From NCBI RefSeq assembly GCF_011393025.1, contig NZ_JAAOEO010000008.1:1-64000 (forward strand): a stretch of DNA of 64,000 nt. Reading direction: 5' to 3'. This DNA is from Neobacillus terrae. GTDB lineage: Bacteria > Bacillota > Bacilli > Bacillales > Cytobacillaceae. The notes below the pieces were generated by a model, which saw only the letters and a list, made by a program, of their open reading frames with translations, was not told the origin of the DNA and ran no database searches. Positions 35,109-43,075 of this stretch are shown here, piece by piece (position 1 is the first letter of the stretch; every line of letters begins with the position of its first letter). The position numbers and the translations under genes were made by a program.

Positions 35109-35145
35109 ATAAAGCAGCCATACCCTAAGGACATGGCTGTTATTT
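35109..35145 (-). terminator. Terminator of the preQ1 riboswitch leader
   Basis: On the minus strand ACAGCCATGTCC...GGGTATGGCTGCT followed by TTATTCTTT, between the riboswitch and queF. Confidence 0.8.
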
Positions 35146-35154
35146 TCCATTCCA

Positions 35155-35190
35155 TAGTTTTTTATAGAGGGTATCAGCTATGAACCTCTT
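35155..35190 (-). promoter_or_regulatory. PreQ1-I riboswitch upstream of queF
   Basis: On the minus strand AGAGGTTCATAGC, then TGATACCCTCTATAAAAAACTA. The AGAGG/CCTCT stem, the C-rich pocket and the A-rich tail forming the pseudoknot match preQ1 class I aptamers. Binding of preQ1 should promote the terminator downstream. Confidence 0.92.
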
Positions 35191-35225
35191 GTCTGTACGG
35201 TATAATGAAATTTTATGTCATAGTA

Positions 35226-35254
35226 AATATAGTGAAAAAAAGGATAGGTGTCAA
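35226..35254 (-). promoter_or_regulatory. queF promoter
   Basis: On the minus strand -35 TTGACA (35254-35249), a 17-bp spacer and -10 TATATT (35231-35226), about 36 bases before the aptamer. Confidence 0.8.
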
Positions 35255-35363
35255 CATCCCAATTCTGGAATTCCCAGCTAAACCCTGCTTGCAAAAAGCG
35301 TCTATTCAAGGTTAGAATTTTCTTTTAGAGTCTTTTTTGCTTGTGGTTAGGAGGATTTATCAA

Positions 35364-35783
35364 ATGCAAATGTGGAATGAATTTAAAAAGTTTGCCGTCA
35401 AAGGGAATGTTATCGACCTGGCTGTCGGAGTTATTATTGGCGGTGCTTTCGGAAAAATTGTTACTTCTCTTGTGAATGATATGCTTTTGCCGATAATAGG
35501 ATTATTAATGGGAGGAATAGATTTATCTGATAAGTCATTTAAAGTTGGTAAGGCAGTGGTAGCTTACGGCAACTTTTTTCAGACTGTAGTCAACTTTTTC
35601 ATTATTTCCTTTTCTGTTTTTGTTATGGTAAGGTTCCTGCAGCATTTTAAAAGAAAAGAAGAAGAAAAGAAGGATTTAATCGTTATTGATAAAAAAGAAG
35701 AGCTATTAATGGAAATAAGAGATCTTTTAAAACAAAAAGAAAATGAAACCTCCCGTCCATCTTATCCGTATGATAAAGAGTAG
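35364..35783 (+). CDS. mscL: Large-conductance mechanosensitive channel MscL
   Basis: 139 residues. Two membrane helices (about 18-45 and 70-95) form a pentameric pore that opens under osmotic downshock. The signature FKKFAVKGNVIDLAVGVIIG is at residues 6-25; the periplasmic loop and charged C-terminal helix (RKEEEKKD) follow. AGGAGG nine bases upstream favours ATG 35364; the ATG at 35370 is possible. It is followed 60 bp later by the BI-1 gene on the same strand. Confidence 0.95.
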   Translation: MQMWNEFKKFAVKGNVIDLAVGVIIGGAFGKIVTSLVNDMLLPIIGLLMGGIDLSDKSFKVGKAVVAYGNFFQTVVNFFIISFSVFVMVRFLQHFKRKEEEKKDLIVIDKKEELLMEIRDLLKQKENETSRPSYPYDKE

Positions 35784-35843
35784 GATGCAGCAGCTGATGT
35801 TTTGCTGGTCTGCAGCCTTATAAATTAACACGAGGTGGAAAAA

Positions 35844-36482
35844 ATGTACGCAACACAAACATCCAATCAATACATGCCTTCGGTTTTAAGGACCTTTTCC
35901 TTGTCTCTTGCCTTTGCTATTCTTGGTACTGCAGCAGGTGTTTATGTTCCGGCGGGGTTATTCTTGCCGCTTGCCATTCTGGAAACTGTGCTTCTTATTT
36001 TCGCCTTCTTTTTACGGCGCAGGAAAGCTGTTTCCTACACTTTTGTATATAGCTTTACTTTTCTTTCAGGGGTTACAACCTATCCAATTGTGAGCCATTA
36101 TATTGCAGCTTCTGGGGCTAACACCGTCTTTCTGGCTCTTGCCACAACATTGACTGTTTTCTCTGGTCTGGCTATTTACGCTACTAAATCCAAAAGGAAT
36201 TTTTCTTTCCTTGGCGGCATGCTGATGGCAGCCCTGCTTGCACTAATTGCTATATCGATTTTCTCAATCTTTTGGCCTCTAAGTTCTACTGGGATGCTGG
36301 CCTACTCCTTTATAGGAGTTTTGGTATTCAGCGGCTATGTTTTATTTGATATCAGCCGAATGAAGCATTATGGAATAAGAGCTGAAGAAGTTCCCTTAAT
36401 GGCATTAAGCCTTTACTTGGACTTTGTCAACCTGTTTATCAGCCTGCTTCGTATTTTCGGGATTTTTTCAAGCAAAGATTAA
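35844..36482 (+). CDS. yetJ: Bax inhibitor-1 family membrane protein (YetJ type)
   Basis: 212 residues with seven predicted membrane helices. The C-terminal YVLFDISRM and ALSLYLDFVNLFISLLRI motifs carry the conserved Asp pair that forms the pH-sensitive Ca2+ gate in B. subtilis YetJ. Length matches (214). ATG 35844 comes five bases after GAGGTGG; a GTG at 35835 overlaps that site. Possibly co-transcribed with mscL. A dispersed repeat follows the stop. Confidence 0.88.
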   Translation: MYATQTSNQYMPSVLRTFSLSLAFAILGTAAGVYVPAGLFLPLAILETVLLIFAFFLRRRKAVSYTFVYSFTFLSGVTTYPIVSHYIAASGANTVFLALATTLTVFSGLAIYATKSKRNFSFLGGMLMAALLALIAISIFSIFWPLSSTGMLAYSFIGVLVFSGYVLFDISRMKHYGIRAEEVPLMALSLYLDFVNLFISLLRIFGIFSSKD

Positions 36483-36483
36483 G

Positions 36484-36590
36484 AAAAGCGGAAGCGCCCG
36501 TTAGCAAAGCAGCTGCTTCTGTAAACATCGTTATTATTTCTGCTTTAAATAGATTGGGCTGAAGCTCGATAATTTGTCTATTATACTTTC
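36484..36590 (+). repeat. Dispersed GCGGAAGCGCC repeat, copy 4 (short)
   Basis: Starts AAAAGCGGAAGCGCCCG at the yetJ stop and ends GGGCTGAAGCTCGATAATTT: a shortened form of the 11575 family. Confidence 0.65.
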
Positions 36591-36597
36591 CTCATTT

Positions 36598-36632
36598 TTT
36601 AAAACGGACAGCTCCAGCTGTCCGTTTTATTA
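36598..36632. terminator. Terminator after yetJ
   Basis: AAAACGGACAGCT-cc-AGCTGTCCGTTTT followed by ATT; symmetric, can serve both strands. Confidence 0.85.
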
Positions 36633-36639
36633 GTTGTAT

Positions 36640-36996
36640 TGCACTTCCCTTTCTTTATATACTTTCTTCACCTTATACATATTCCGGTCTGCCTCTATTA
36701 CTTTTTCATTCCATTCAGATGCTGATTTCAATAATGACTCCCAAGGGCAGAATTAAATCAATTACTGCCTGGAAAAATTATTCGAGGTAATTTCTATTTA
36801 AAGTCCCTTTCAATCCATCAAAATAACTTAATCTTATCAGTTTTTTCTCTTGTTCTTTTTGTTGTGTTACATCCTGATCTATCTTCCACGGGACTATAAA
36901 TGTACTTTTCCAGAATGTTGATGAATTAAAAATGAAGAAATTGGCTTGCGGGTTTTTTTTCACGCTATTAAGGGTACATATAAAAGATAGAGACAA
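36640..36996 (-). pseudogene. Decayed PAS-GGDEF (diguanylate cyclase) relic
   Basis: A minus-strand frame reads VPWKIDQDVTQQKEQEKKLI, then RLSYFDGLKGTLNRNYLE. This is the typical PAS-end/GGDEF-start junction, corresponding to the usual LAYFDxLTGLxNRxxLE. Further down, in another frame, EWNEKVIEADRNMYKVKK matches the usual end of a GGDEF domain (ADxxMYxxK). The GG(D/E)EF core between them is missing, so the gene is a deleted, frame-shifted remnant. Given two cyclic-di-GMP riboswitches in the window, its loss is of interest. Confidence 0.7.
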
Positions 36997-37031
36997 CCAT
37001 ACTATAAAAATGAAGGAGGAAGGATAAATTT

Positions 37032-37298
37032 ATGAAGTATTCAAAGACCGTAACCTATGTATTGGCCGGAGCAGGAATTGGAGCATTAATCATGCTTGCA
37101 CGGAGACAAAATAAGGTAGACCTACAAGGAATGGTGCAAACGGTTAAAAATAAGTTCTCTCCTTCCAAAGCCTATAGTCTTCCGGTTGAAAAAGCCGGGC
37201 TTTCCGACCCAATGGATATAGATGATAATAAAATGGTCAGTGAAGGATCACAATATGGGGTCCACTATTACAATCAAAAAGAACAAGATGATGCCTAA
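37032..37298 (+). CDS. Small membrane-anchored protein, 88 residues
   Basis: One N-terminal glycine-rich membrane helix (TVTYVLAGAGIGALIMLARR), then a polar, lysine-rich region and an acidic tail with DPMDIDDNKMVSEGS. GGAGGAAGG precedes ATG 37032 and a hairpin terminator overlaps the stop, so it is a convincing gene. The layout (glycine-rich helix, then a helical basic tail) is loosely YtxH-like; I do not recognise a family. Confidence 0.7.
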   Translation: MKYSKTVTYVLAGAGIGALIMLARRQNKVDLQGMVQTVKNKFSPSKAYSLPVEKAGLSDPMDIDDNKMVSEGSQYGVHYYNQKEQDDA

Positions 37299-37325
37299 GG
37301 AGTTCTTTTCCTTAGGTTTTTATTG
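37293..37325 (+). terminator. Terminator of the small membrane gene
   Basis: CCTAAGGA-gttctt-TTCCTTAGG followed by TTTTTATTG. Confidence 0.85.
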
Positions 37326-37368
37326 TTTAAAGCGATAAATTGGCGTTGGATGCCAATGGAGGACCTAT

Positions 37369-38094
37369 ATGGATTATTTGTTTATTCTCATATATATTGT
37401 CATTATTTTAGCCGTTATTGAAATCAATGTAATTATTTTTACTCTTACTGGCCTTGAAAGACATATTTCAAGGTTTCAGGTTATTTCCATGCTAACCGGC
37501 ACAGGCTTTACAACCGGCGAATCAGAATTGATTATCTCCCATCCGGTCAGAAGAAAATTGGGAGCTTTCTTAATTCTATTTGGAGCCTTTTCCTTGGCAG
37601 TTATCATCTCAGCAATTAGCAATATTCTGGCAAAAAACTTTTTGACAAAAGAGATTGCCTATGGCGCCGGGGTGCTGATATTTATCTCCCTTTTCTTAAG
37701 AATTCCAGCCCTTCAAAAAATTCTCTCAAAGAAACTGCAGGAAGAAATGGAGAAAAAATATAATCTCGAGGACCTGCCTGTTAGTGATGTCTTCCTTACA
37801 GGAGAAGATGACTTATTTGTGGAAATCCCCATCCATCATGATTCTTCCTATATCGGAAAAACCTTAAGAGACTCAATAAAAAAGTTTGCTACAGAAGATA
37901 TGAATATAATTTTTATCAAGCGCGGGGAGGATGTCGTCATTCGAAAAGAAAAACTGGATACGAAACTGGTTGAAGGTGACCAGCTGATTATTTATGGAGA
38001 TAAAACCATTTTAAAACAGGCCTTTGAAAAAGAAATTGAGGCAAAGGAAAAAAAAATCACAAATGCTGAAAATATTAAAACTGGACATTTATAA
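37369..38094 (+). CDS. Membrane protein with TrkA-C (RCK_C) domain
   Basis: 241 residues. Three hydrophobic segments (about 3-28, 64-86, 94-110) precede a TrkA_C ligand-binding domain (about 140-222: GEDDLFVEIPIHHDSSYIGK ... LVEGDQLIIYG). Between the first two helices lies LTGTGFTTGESELI, which resembles a selectivity-filter (P-loop) segment of Trk/Ktr K+ transporters. It may be a minimal ion-conducting or regulatory membrane protein responding to c-di-AMP or a nucleotide, as RCK_C domains do; this is inference. A terminator follows. Confidence 0.75.
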   Translation: MDYLFILIYIVIILAVIEINVIIFTLTGLERHISRFQVISMLTGTGFTTGESELIISHPVRRKLGAFLILFGAFSLAVIISAISNILAKNFLTKEIAYGAGVLIFISLFLRIPALQKILSKKLQEEMEKKYNLEDLPVSDVFLTGEDDLFVEIPIHHDSSYIGKTLRDSIKKFATEDMNIIFIKRGEDVVIRKEKLDTKLVEGDQLIIYGDKTILKQAFEKEIEAKEKKITNAENIKTGHL

Positions 38095-38109
38095 AGTGGT
38101 CATCCCACT

Positions 38110-38143
38110 ATTGAATAAGCTCCCGGGCAGTCCGGGAGCTTTC
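38110..38143. terminator. Terminator between the TrkA-C gene and liaR
   Basis: AGCTCCCGG-gcag-TCCGGGAGCT followed by TTCTTTATT; nearly symmetric. Confidence 0.85.
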
Positions 38144-38144
38144 T

Positions 38145-38777
38145 TTATTCTATTAACGAATTTTTAAAAGCATATATCACTGCCTGTGTCCGGTCCTGAA
38201 CCTGAAGTTTGCTGAGGATATTGCTCACGTGAGTCTTTACGGTTTTTAGAGCAATGAAGAGTTGGTCTGCTATTTCCTGATTAGTTTTTCCCTGTGCCAA
38301 TAAAAGCAAGATTTCTAATTCCCTGCTGGTTAGTTCTTCGTGTGGCAGGTGCTGATTTTTTTGCCGCATCTTCATCATCATTTTGCCAGTTACCTCAGGT
38401 TCCAATACGGATTGCCCATGGTATGTTGAGCGCACCGCATTGGCTATTTCACCTGCCTTTGAGGTTTTTAGCATATAGCTGGTCGCTCCGGCTTCTAGAG
38501 CAGGATAAACCTTTTCATCGTCAAGAAAGCTTGTCACAATAATAATCTTTGCTTCTGGCCATTGATCGATTATTTTTCTAGTGGCTTCTATACCATCCAT
38601 CTCTTTCATAACCAAATCCATTAATATGATATCCGGGCGAAGTTCCAGTGCCAGCTCTGCACCTCGCTGTCCATTGTCGGCTTCGCCTACGACTTCGATA
38701 TCAGGCTGAGCCGATAAATAGGCTGATACCCCGATTCTCACCATTTCATGGTCATCCACAAATAGCACTCTAATCAT
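38145..38777 (-). CDS. liaR: Response regulator LiaR (NarL family)
   Basis: 210 residues. Receiver domain (about 1-120) with phosphoacceptor Asp in IILMDLVMKEMDG (about residue 53), then a LuxR-type helix-turn-helix (about 145-205: LTSRELEILLLLAQGKTN, IADQLFIALKTVKTHVSNIL). It is the LiaR/VraR regulator of cell-wall stress. The start ATG 38777 lies inside the end of liaS and follows GGGGGGA. Last gene of the lia cluster. Confidence 0.93.
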   Translation of the reverse strand: MIRVLFVDDHEMVRIGVSAYLSAQPDIEVVGEADNGQRGAELALELRPDIILMDLVMKEMDGIEATRKIIDQWPEAKIIIVTSFLDDEKVYPALEAGATSYMLKTSKAGEIANAVRSTYHGQSVLEPEVTGKMMMKMRQKNQHLPHEELTSRELEILLLLAQGKTNQEIADQLFIALKTVKTHVSNILSKLQVQDRTQAVIYAFKNSLIE

Positions 38778-39816
38778 TCGCATTCCCCCCGTTTTCTATT
38801 GACGGAACCTTTACCTCAAGCCTTGTTCCTTTATTTTTCACGCTTACAACCTTAAGAGTTCCGCCTACTTCCACTGCCCGTTCATGCATATTTTGCATGC
38901 CGTAGGAGCCTGCTTTTCCCTCTTCTGCTTCAAATCCTATTCCATCATCAACAATGCGCATAATAATAAGGTCATCCCGCTTAATTAATAAAACCTCTAG
39001 TTTTTGAGCCTTGGCATGCCTTAATGTATTGGAAACAGACTCCTGCAAAATACGGAATAGATGATCCTCTATTCCTTTATCGAGGGAGAACGTTTCAACT
39101 TTCCACTGGATATTCATGCTAACCTTTTGGGATAATTCGATAAGCAGTTCTTCAATTCCTTCCTGAAGCGTTTTGTCTTTTAAGGCAACTGGACGAAGAT
39201 GAAGAAGCAGTGCCCGCATTTCCAGCTGCGACTGGTTGATCATTTCCTCCACCATTTTCATTTGCCTTGTCTCTTTATTGTCTGAAGATGATTTTGAATC
39301 ATTGATAGCCGAGATCATCATGCTGGCTGCAAACAGCTGCTGGCTGACGGAATCATGGAGTTCCCGAGCAAGCCGATTTCGCTCCTGCGAGACAATTTCC
39401 TGAATTCTGCTTTCTGTATCCTCTGCCTTTTGTGTCGCAAGCCGCTGGGAAAGAATCGTTTGCTCGGCTATCTGCCTTCCTATTTTTTCAATTCGGGATG
39501 TGATAGACTGCATTTCGGTAAGTGCTGGTAATTCTTTCAATTCAGAATGACGGCCTTCCTCTAACAAATGAAGTGAATGGTCAGTGAGCTGAAGCTGCTT
39601 TCTCCAATATAAACCTGAAGCAATTCCAAAAAGAATTCCAATCCCAACACTCGCAACCGGTACAAAAATAACAAAAGGTATGTTCATCAAATGCCGGTCC
39701 CATAAATCTGCCCAATCCTGTAAAGGAAATACCATAATATAAGCAGCAGAAAAAACAAGGGCAAGCACGAACGCAAAGCTGGCAGCCCAGATAATTTGAC
39801 GCTGAACTGTACTCAT
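38770..39816 (-). CDS. liaS: Sensor histidine kinase LiaS
   Basis: 348 residues. Two membrane helices (about 8-30 and 44-68) flank a short extracellular loop, as in intramembrane-sensing kinases; then a HAMP-like linker, the HisKA_3 dimerisation helix ERNRLARELHDSVSQQLF and a HATPase domain (VSNTLRHAKA, DDGIGFE, GTRLEVKVP). It senses envelope stress together with LiaF and phosphorylates LiaR. Its ATG overlaps the liaF stop (ATGA), and its own stop overlaps the liaR start. Confidence 0.93.
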   Translation of the reverse strand: MSTVQRQIIWAASFAFVLALVFSAAYIMVFPLQDWADLWDRHLMNIPFVIFVPVASVGIGILFGIASGLYWRKQLQLTDHSLHLLEEGRHSELKELPALTEMQSITSRIEKIGRQIAEQTILSQRLATQKAEDTESRIQEIVSQERNRLARELHDSVSQQLFAASMMISAINDSKSSSDNKETRQMKMVEEMINQSQLEMRALLLHLRPVALKDKTLQEGIEELLIELSQKVSMNIQWKVETFSLDKGIEDHLFRILQESVSNTLRHAKAQKLEVLLIKRDDLIIMRIVDDGIGFEAEEGKAGSYGMQNMHERAVEVGGTLKVVSVKNKGTRLEVKVPSIENGGNAND

Positions 39817-40547
39817 ATTCGGGTTACCTCAAGGTTTCCGGCCGCCATTAATGTCATAATTTTAATTTTCTGCTCGGCCTTCTCAAAACCTGGTGTCTGG
39901 ATTTGATAGACTTGATTAAACGTTTTGTTTTCCTGAATTCCAAAGATTGATGTAGAGCCAGCAATAACGGAATGATGAATACTGACTTCTGTTTCATAAG
40001 GTACCAGGATCTTTATATTTCCTATTAAATTACGAATAAAAACGACCGTTTCACCCTTTGGCAAAACAGTATAGCTGAAATCTACTATAGTATCACCTAC
40101 ACCAGCCTGAATGTTGATATCGTTCCATTCATAAGCATGCTGCGGTGTTTTTTGCTGTCCAAAAAATATATTCTCAAAAAGAGGCTTGCTTCTAAGGATT
40201 GGTTCATCTGATGAATAATTGTCTTTCGAAAGAATCTCAGGTACAACTATTTTAGGATTCTTTTTTGTTTGAAAATACTGGATGAAAAAGTGAATTAATA
40301 TAGCTGCCAAAAAGAACTTAAAGGTAATCATATTAAAAACACTAATACCCGTTATAATGATGCCGCCCCAAAATAGTAACTTTCCTTTTCTTTTTGGAGC
40401 CCTTTTCATTCCTAAATAAATCATAAATCCGGAAATTAACAGGGAAAAGATAAGCCCGCTGTTAAAAAAGAAAACTTCCAAGAATAAAAGAAGAATGCCG
40501 GCTATCACAATCCAGCTTGGATAATCATTCTTTAATTTATTCAGCAT
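39813..40547 (-). CDS. liaF: LiaF, negative regulator of the LiaRS system
   Basis: 244 residues. Four N-terminal membrane helices (about 10-95), then a beta-rich C-terminal DUF2154/LiaF domain with NDINIQAGVGDTIVDFS and LPKGETVVFIRNLIGNIKI. LiaF keeps LiaS silent in unstressed cells. ATG 40547 follows GGGGGAGGG by eight bases; the frame extends 23 codons upstream without support. Separated from liaH by 121 bp that include a hairpin. Confidence 0.92.
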   Translation of the reverse strand: MLNKLKNDYPSWIVIAGILLLFLEVFFFNSGLIFSLLISGFMIYLGMKRAPKRKGKLLFWGGIIITGISVFNMITFKFFLAAILIHFFIQYFQTKKNPKIVVPEILSKDNYSSDEPILRSKPLFENIFFGQQKTPQHAYEWNDINIQAGVGDTIVDFSYTVLPKGETVVFIRNLIGNIKILVPYETEVSIHHSVIAGSTSIFGIQENKTFNQVYQIQTPGFEKAEQKIKIMTLMAAGNLEVTRI

Positions 40548-40618
40548 TGGCCATTCCCTCCCCCTAAAATAATTAATTTTTAATAGAAAAATTGTTATAC
40601 AGTTTGCAGCTGCCATTT

Positions 40619-40656
40619 ATGCTAAAAAGGCGCAGCTGTCCACACCTTTTTAGCAT
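40619..40656 (-). terminator. Hairpin between liaH and liaF
   Basis: ATGCTAAAAAGG (40619-40630) and CCTTTTTAGCAT (40645-40656) form a perfect 12-bp stem. On the mRNA the 3' arm contains five U but no long T-run follows. It may partly terminate or protect the abundant liaIH mRNA so that liaFSR is made at a lower level. Confidence 0.6.
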
Positions 40657-40668
40657 ACCATGTTTTGT

Positions 40669-41316
40669 TTATGAAATGGACTTGCTTTCTTCAAATTTCA
40701 ACTCTTTTTCCAGCTGTGCAATCCGTTCATCAATGGTGTCTCGGTAATGCGAGCGGGTCACTTGTTTTTCAAGACGTTCCAGGTAGCTTTCAATTTCTTC
40801 AAACCTTGAAAAGGACTTTTCGGAATAGGAATTTTGGTCAAGCACTTTATTAATACGATTATAGGCATTGGAAACATTTTCTCGGCCCATGAGTTCCATA
40901 CGGCGGATTTGCATATCCTTTAATTTATGTGCCATCTCACCGTATTTTCTTTCAAGCCCTGTAAGCTGTTCTTTCGCCTGCTGCACCGCCTTACTTAAAT
41001 GGCTGGCCCGGTCCGTGTATTGCTGGTATTCACTTAAAGCAAATTCATAAAGACCTGTTTCACCAGCCTGTGAAGCAATTTCACTTTGGTGCTTGCGCTT
41101 TTCTGCCAGCTCTGCAGCTTGGCGGTTCTCTTTACTAAATTCTTCGATTAATGAATGCTGTCGTTCAACCAGCTTTCTGACCTTCTCTGTTTCCTGTTCA
41201 CATTGGCGAAGATATTGATTTAGCAGTGTAATAGGATTTTTCTTTTCCTTTTGGTCCAGCGCTTCATGCAAATCAGCAGTAATTGAATTTTTGATTCGTG
41301 TAAATAAGTTTGTCAT
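40669..41316 (-). CDS. liaH: PspA/IM30 family phage-shock protein LiaH
   Basis: 215 residues, almost wholly coiled coil (about 25-200), PspA/Vipp1 (ESCRT-III-like) fold. It begins LFTRIKNSITADLHEALDQ, followed by PITLLNQYLRQCEQE, as in B. subtilis LiaH. It forms large rings that support a damaged membrane under cell-wall antibiotics. Follows liaI by 29 bp with an AGGAGAG site. The main LiaR target in bacilli. Confidence 0.92.
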   Translation of the reverse strand: MTNLFTRIKNSITADLHEALDQKEKKNPITLLNQYLRQCEQETEKVRKLVERQHSLIEEFSKENRQAAELAEKRKHQSEIASQAGETGLYEFALSEYQQYTDRASHLSKAVQQAKEQLTGLERKYGEMAHKLKDMQIRRMELMGRENVSNAYNRINKVLDQNSYSEKSFSRFEEIESYLERLEKQVTRSHYRDTIDERIAQLEKELKFEESKSIS

Positions 41317-41345
41317 GATTATCTCTCCTCTTAATTCATTTTTGA

Positions 41346-41690
41346 TTAATGATTTTTCAATTCATTCCATTGCTTTTCAAAGTTCATAAATGGATCATTT
41401 TCTCCCTTTACTCTGTAGGACTTCTCATTCCATTTCTTATAAACAAGGTAGAGAACATAAGCTGCAATGGCACCAATTATAGCTGGTGCATTGTGCAATG
41501 ATGCCATCAGAACTATAAAACCAAGAATCCCCATTCCAACTTTTCCTTTTTTTGTTTCTGCCTTTAAGAACTGCTTCAAAATAAAGTACAGGATGACAAG
41601 GCTGACTGCGAGCCCTATCATTGGCCCAATGGTTGATAATAAAACCATTGCAGCTATACCTCCGGCAACAAGCAAACCAAATTTTTTCAT
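41346..41690 (-). CDS. liaI: LiaI-like small membrane protein
   Basis: 114 residues. A first helix pair (about 5-40), a lysine-rich loop (KAETKKGKVG) and two more helices (about 52-85), then a polar tail. Its place directly upstream of liaH on the same strand makes it the membrane anchor LiaI, though sequence identity to B. subtilis LiaI is not obvious; databases also call this type lmo0954-like. AAAGGAGAT is eight bases before ATG 41690. First gene of the lia operon. Confidence 0.75.
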   Translation of the reverse strand: MKKFGLLVAGGIAAMVLLSTIGPMIGLAVSLVILYFILKQFLKAETKKGKVGMGILGFIVLMASLHNAPAIIGAIAAYVLYLVYKKWNEKSYRVKGENDPFMNFEKQWNELKNH

Positions 41691-41787
41691 GTTTTCTTAT
41701 CTCCTTTCGTTATCTTGATTTCATCTTACCTTTATTTCATTTCTCCTATAACGTGCTCCAGCCAGATTTTCAAATAGGACCTGAGAC

Positions 41788-41824
41788 GTAGAAAAGGTCA
41801 GCCCTTTATGGACTGACCCCTGAT
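41788..41824 (-). terminator. Terminator of the LysM-CAP gene
   Basis: On the minus strand GGTCAGTCC-ataaa-GGGCTGACC followed by TTTTCT. Confidence 0.8.
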
Positions 41825-41854
41825 TATGAAGCAAGAAATGACCTTATTCCTCAT

Positions 41855-42469
41855 TTATTTGGAAATAAACATTTGTGACCAGTAGTATCTTTGTGATCCG
41901 CCTTTTGCATAACCGACACCAATCCTGGTATAGCTTCGGCTTAAAATATTAGCTCTGTGGCCAGGACTGTTCATCCACGCTTGTACTACCTGTTGCGGGG
42001 TTGATTGACCTGCGGCAATATTTTCGCCGGCCGCTTTGTAGACAATTCCGAAATTCCGCATCATAGCAAACGGATCGCCATATGTAGGGCTGGTATGAGA
42101 GAAATAGTTTTTATCCCTCATATCATTAGCCTTATAGCGGGCTACCCTTGAAAGTTCCCAATCAGCTGTAAGCGCCGGAAGGCCATTTTTAGCCCGCTCC
42201 TGGTTGGTTAGTTGAATGACCTGTTGTTCCACACTTTTCACTGCGTCAAAGTTTGGAATGTTTACCTTTTCACCGGGATAAATCAAGTTTGGATTCTTAA
42301 ACTGCGGGTTTGCCTGAATAATTTCCGTAATCCCAACCTGAAATCTGACAGCGATTTTCCACAATGAGTCCCCTTGCTGTACAGTATAGATTTGCTGGGC
42401 AAATGAGATTCCAGGCATACAAAATAGTGACAGCAGGAATAAGAAACTAAACAGGTAAGATTTTTTCAC
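41855..42469 (-). CDS. Secreted LysM-CAP domain protein
   Basis: 204 residues. Signal peptide (about 1-24, cut after SFA), one LysM peptidoglycan-binding module (about 27-71: YTVQQGDSLWKIAVRF ... NPNLIYPGEKVNIP), then a CAP/SCP domain (about 83-202) with LTNQERAKNG, YFSHTSPTYGDPF, AGENIAAG and SPGHRANILS. The two conserved His and two acidic residues of the CAP cavity are present. Similar to YkwD/SafA-like wall proteins of bacilli; the biochemical role is unknown. Own terminator. Confidence 0.9.
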   Translation of the reverse strand: MKKSYLFSFLFLLSLFCMPGISFAQQIYTVQQGDSLWKIAVRFQVGITEIIQANPQFKNPNLIYPGEKVNIPNFDAVKSVEQQVIQLTNQERAKNGLPALTADWELSRVARYKANDMRDKNYFSHTSPTYGDPFAMMRNFGIVYKAAGENIAAGQSTPQQVVQAWMNSPGHRANILSRSYTRIGVGYAKGGSQRYYWSQMFISK

Positions 42470-42611
42470 TTTTACGCACCTCCGAATATATATTTTTGCT
42501 TAAAGGTGAAAAATATACATTCTCCTATTATTTTTTGCTTTGGCAATAAAACTTCACAAAAATATTGAAAAAGAAGGGTTAAGCCTACATCTGGGCGGGA
42601 AACTGTAAAGA

Positions 42612-42648
42612 AGATGGCGGAGGGTCCTGTAAGGCCCCGCCGAAAAAA
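42612..42648. other. Strong hairpin upstream of the DUF1360 gene
   Basis: GGCGGAGGGTCC and GGCCCCGCC enclose a short loop, ending a few bases before AAAAAAAAGTTGGAGG. It has no T-run on either strand, so it is not a terminator. A 5' mRNA-stabilising hairpin is one option. Confidence 0.4.
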
Positions 42649-42662
42649 AAGTTGGAGGATAT

Positions 42663-43046
42663 ATGATGGAGCACGTTTCATGGATGACTTATATTATGCT
42701 AATCTTAGCAAGCTATCGATTAACACATCTAATTGTTTTTGATAAAATTACAGAGTTTATCCGAAGGCCTTTTATGAAAAAAATACAGGTTCAAACAGAA
42801 AATGGGACCAAGTCAAAAGAAGTTCCTGCATCCATGTTTGGTTACCTATTAAAATGTTATTGGTGTGCCGGAATTTGGAGCGCCACATTTCTTGGTGGTT
42901 TATACCTCCTTTTTCCAAAAGCCGCTTTCATCCTTATACTTATCCTATCAATCGCGGGCGGACAATCGATTCTTGAAACCTTTGTAGGAGTTAACATTAA
43001 GAAGGTCGATTATTATTCCCATCAGATTAATCATAAAGAAAAATAA
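42663..43046 (+). CDS. DUF1360 membrane protein (YjcA type)
   Basis: 127 residues with three hydrophobic segments. LASYRLTHLIVFDKITEFIRRPF and LLKCYWCAGIWSATFLGGLY are the DUF1360 hallmarks; the CYWC motif may bind metal or form a disulfide. B. subtilis YjcA of this family is sporulation-linked. Two ATGs in tandem (42663, 42666) follow GGAGG; the second has the better spacing. Terminated by a symmetric hairpin at 43048-43074. Confidence 0.82.
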   Translation: MMEHVSWMTYIMLILASYRLTHLIVFDKITEFIRRPFMKKIQVQTENGTKSKEVPASMFGYLLKCYWCAGIWSATFLGGLYLLFPKAAFILILILSIAGGQSILETFVGVNIKKVDYYSHQINHKEK

Positions 43047-43075
43047 AAGCACGCGCGAAGCGTGCTTTTATTTTT
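43047..43075. terminator. Bidirectional terminator
   Basis: AAAAGCACGC-gcgaa-GCGTGCTTTT followed by ATTTTTAAT; serves both convergent genes. Confidence 0.9.

Noticed and set aside
41691..41787. LiaR binding palindrome upstream of liaI
   Set aside because: CTCAGGTCC is suggestive, but I could not line up a convincing full LiaR site.
42612..42648. Terminator upstream of the DUF1360 gene
   Set aside because: The hairpin is followed by A, not T, on the plus strand, and no T-run follows it on the minus strand either.
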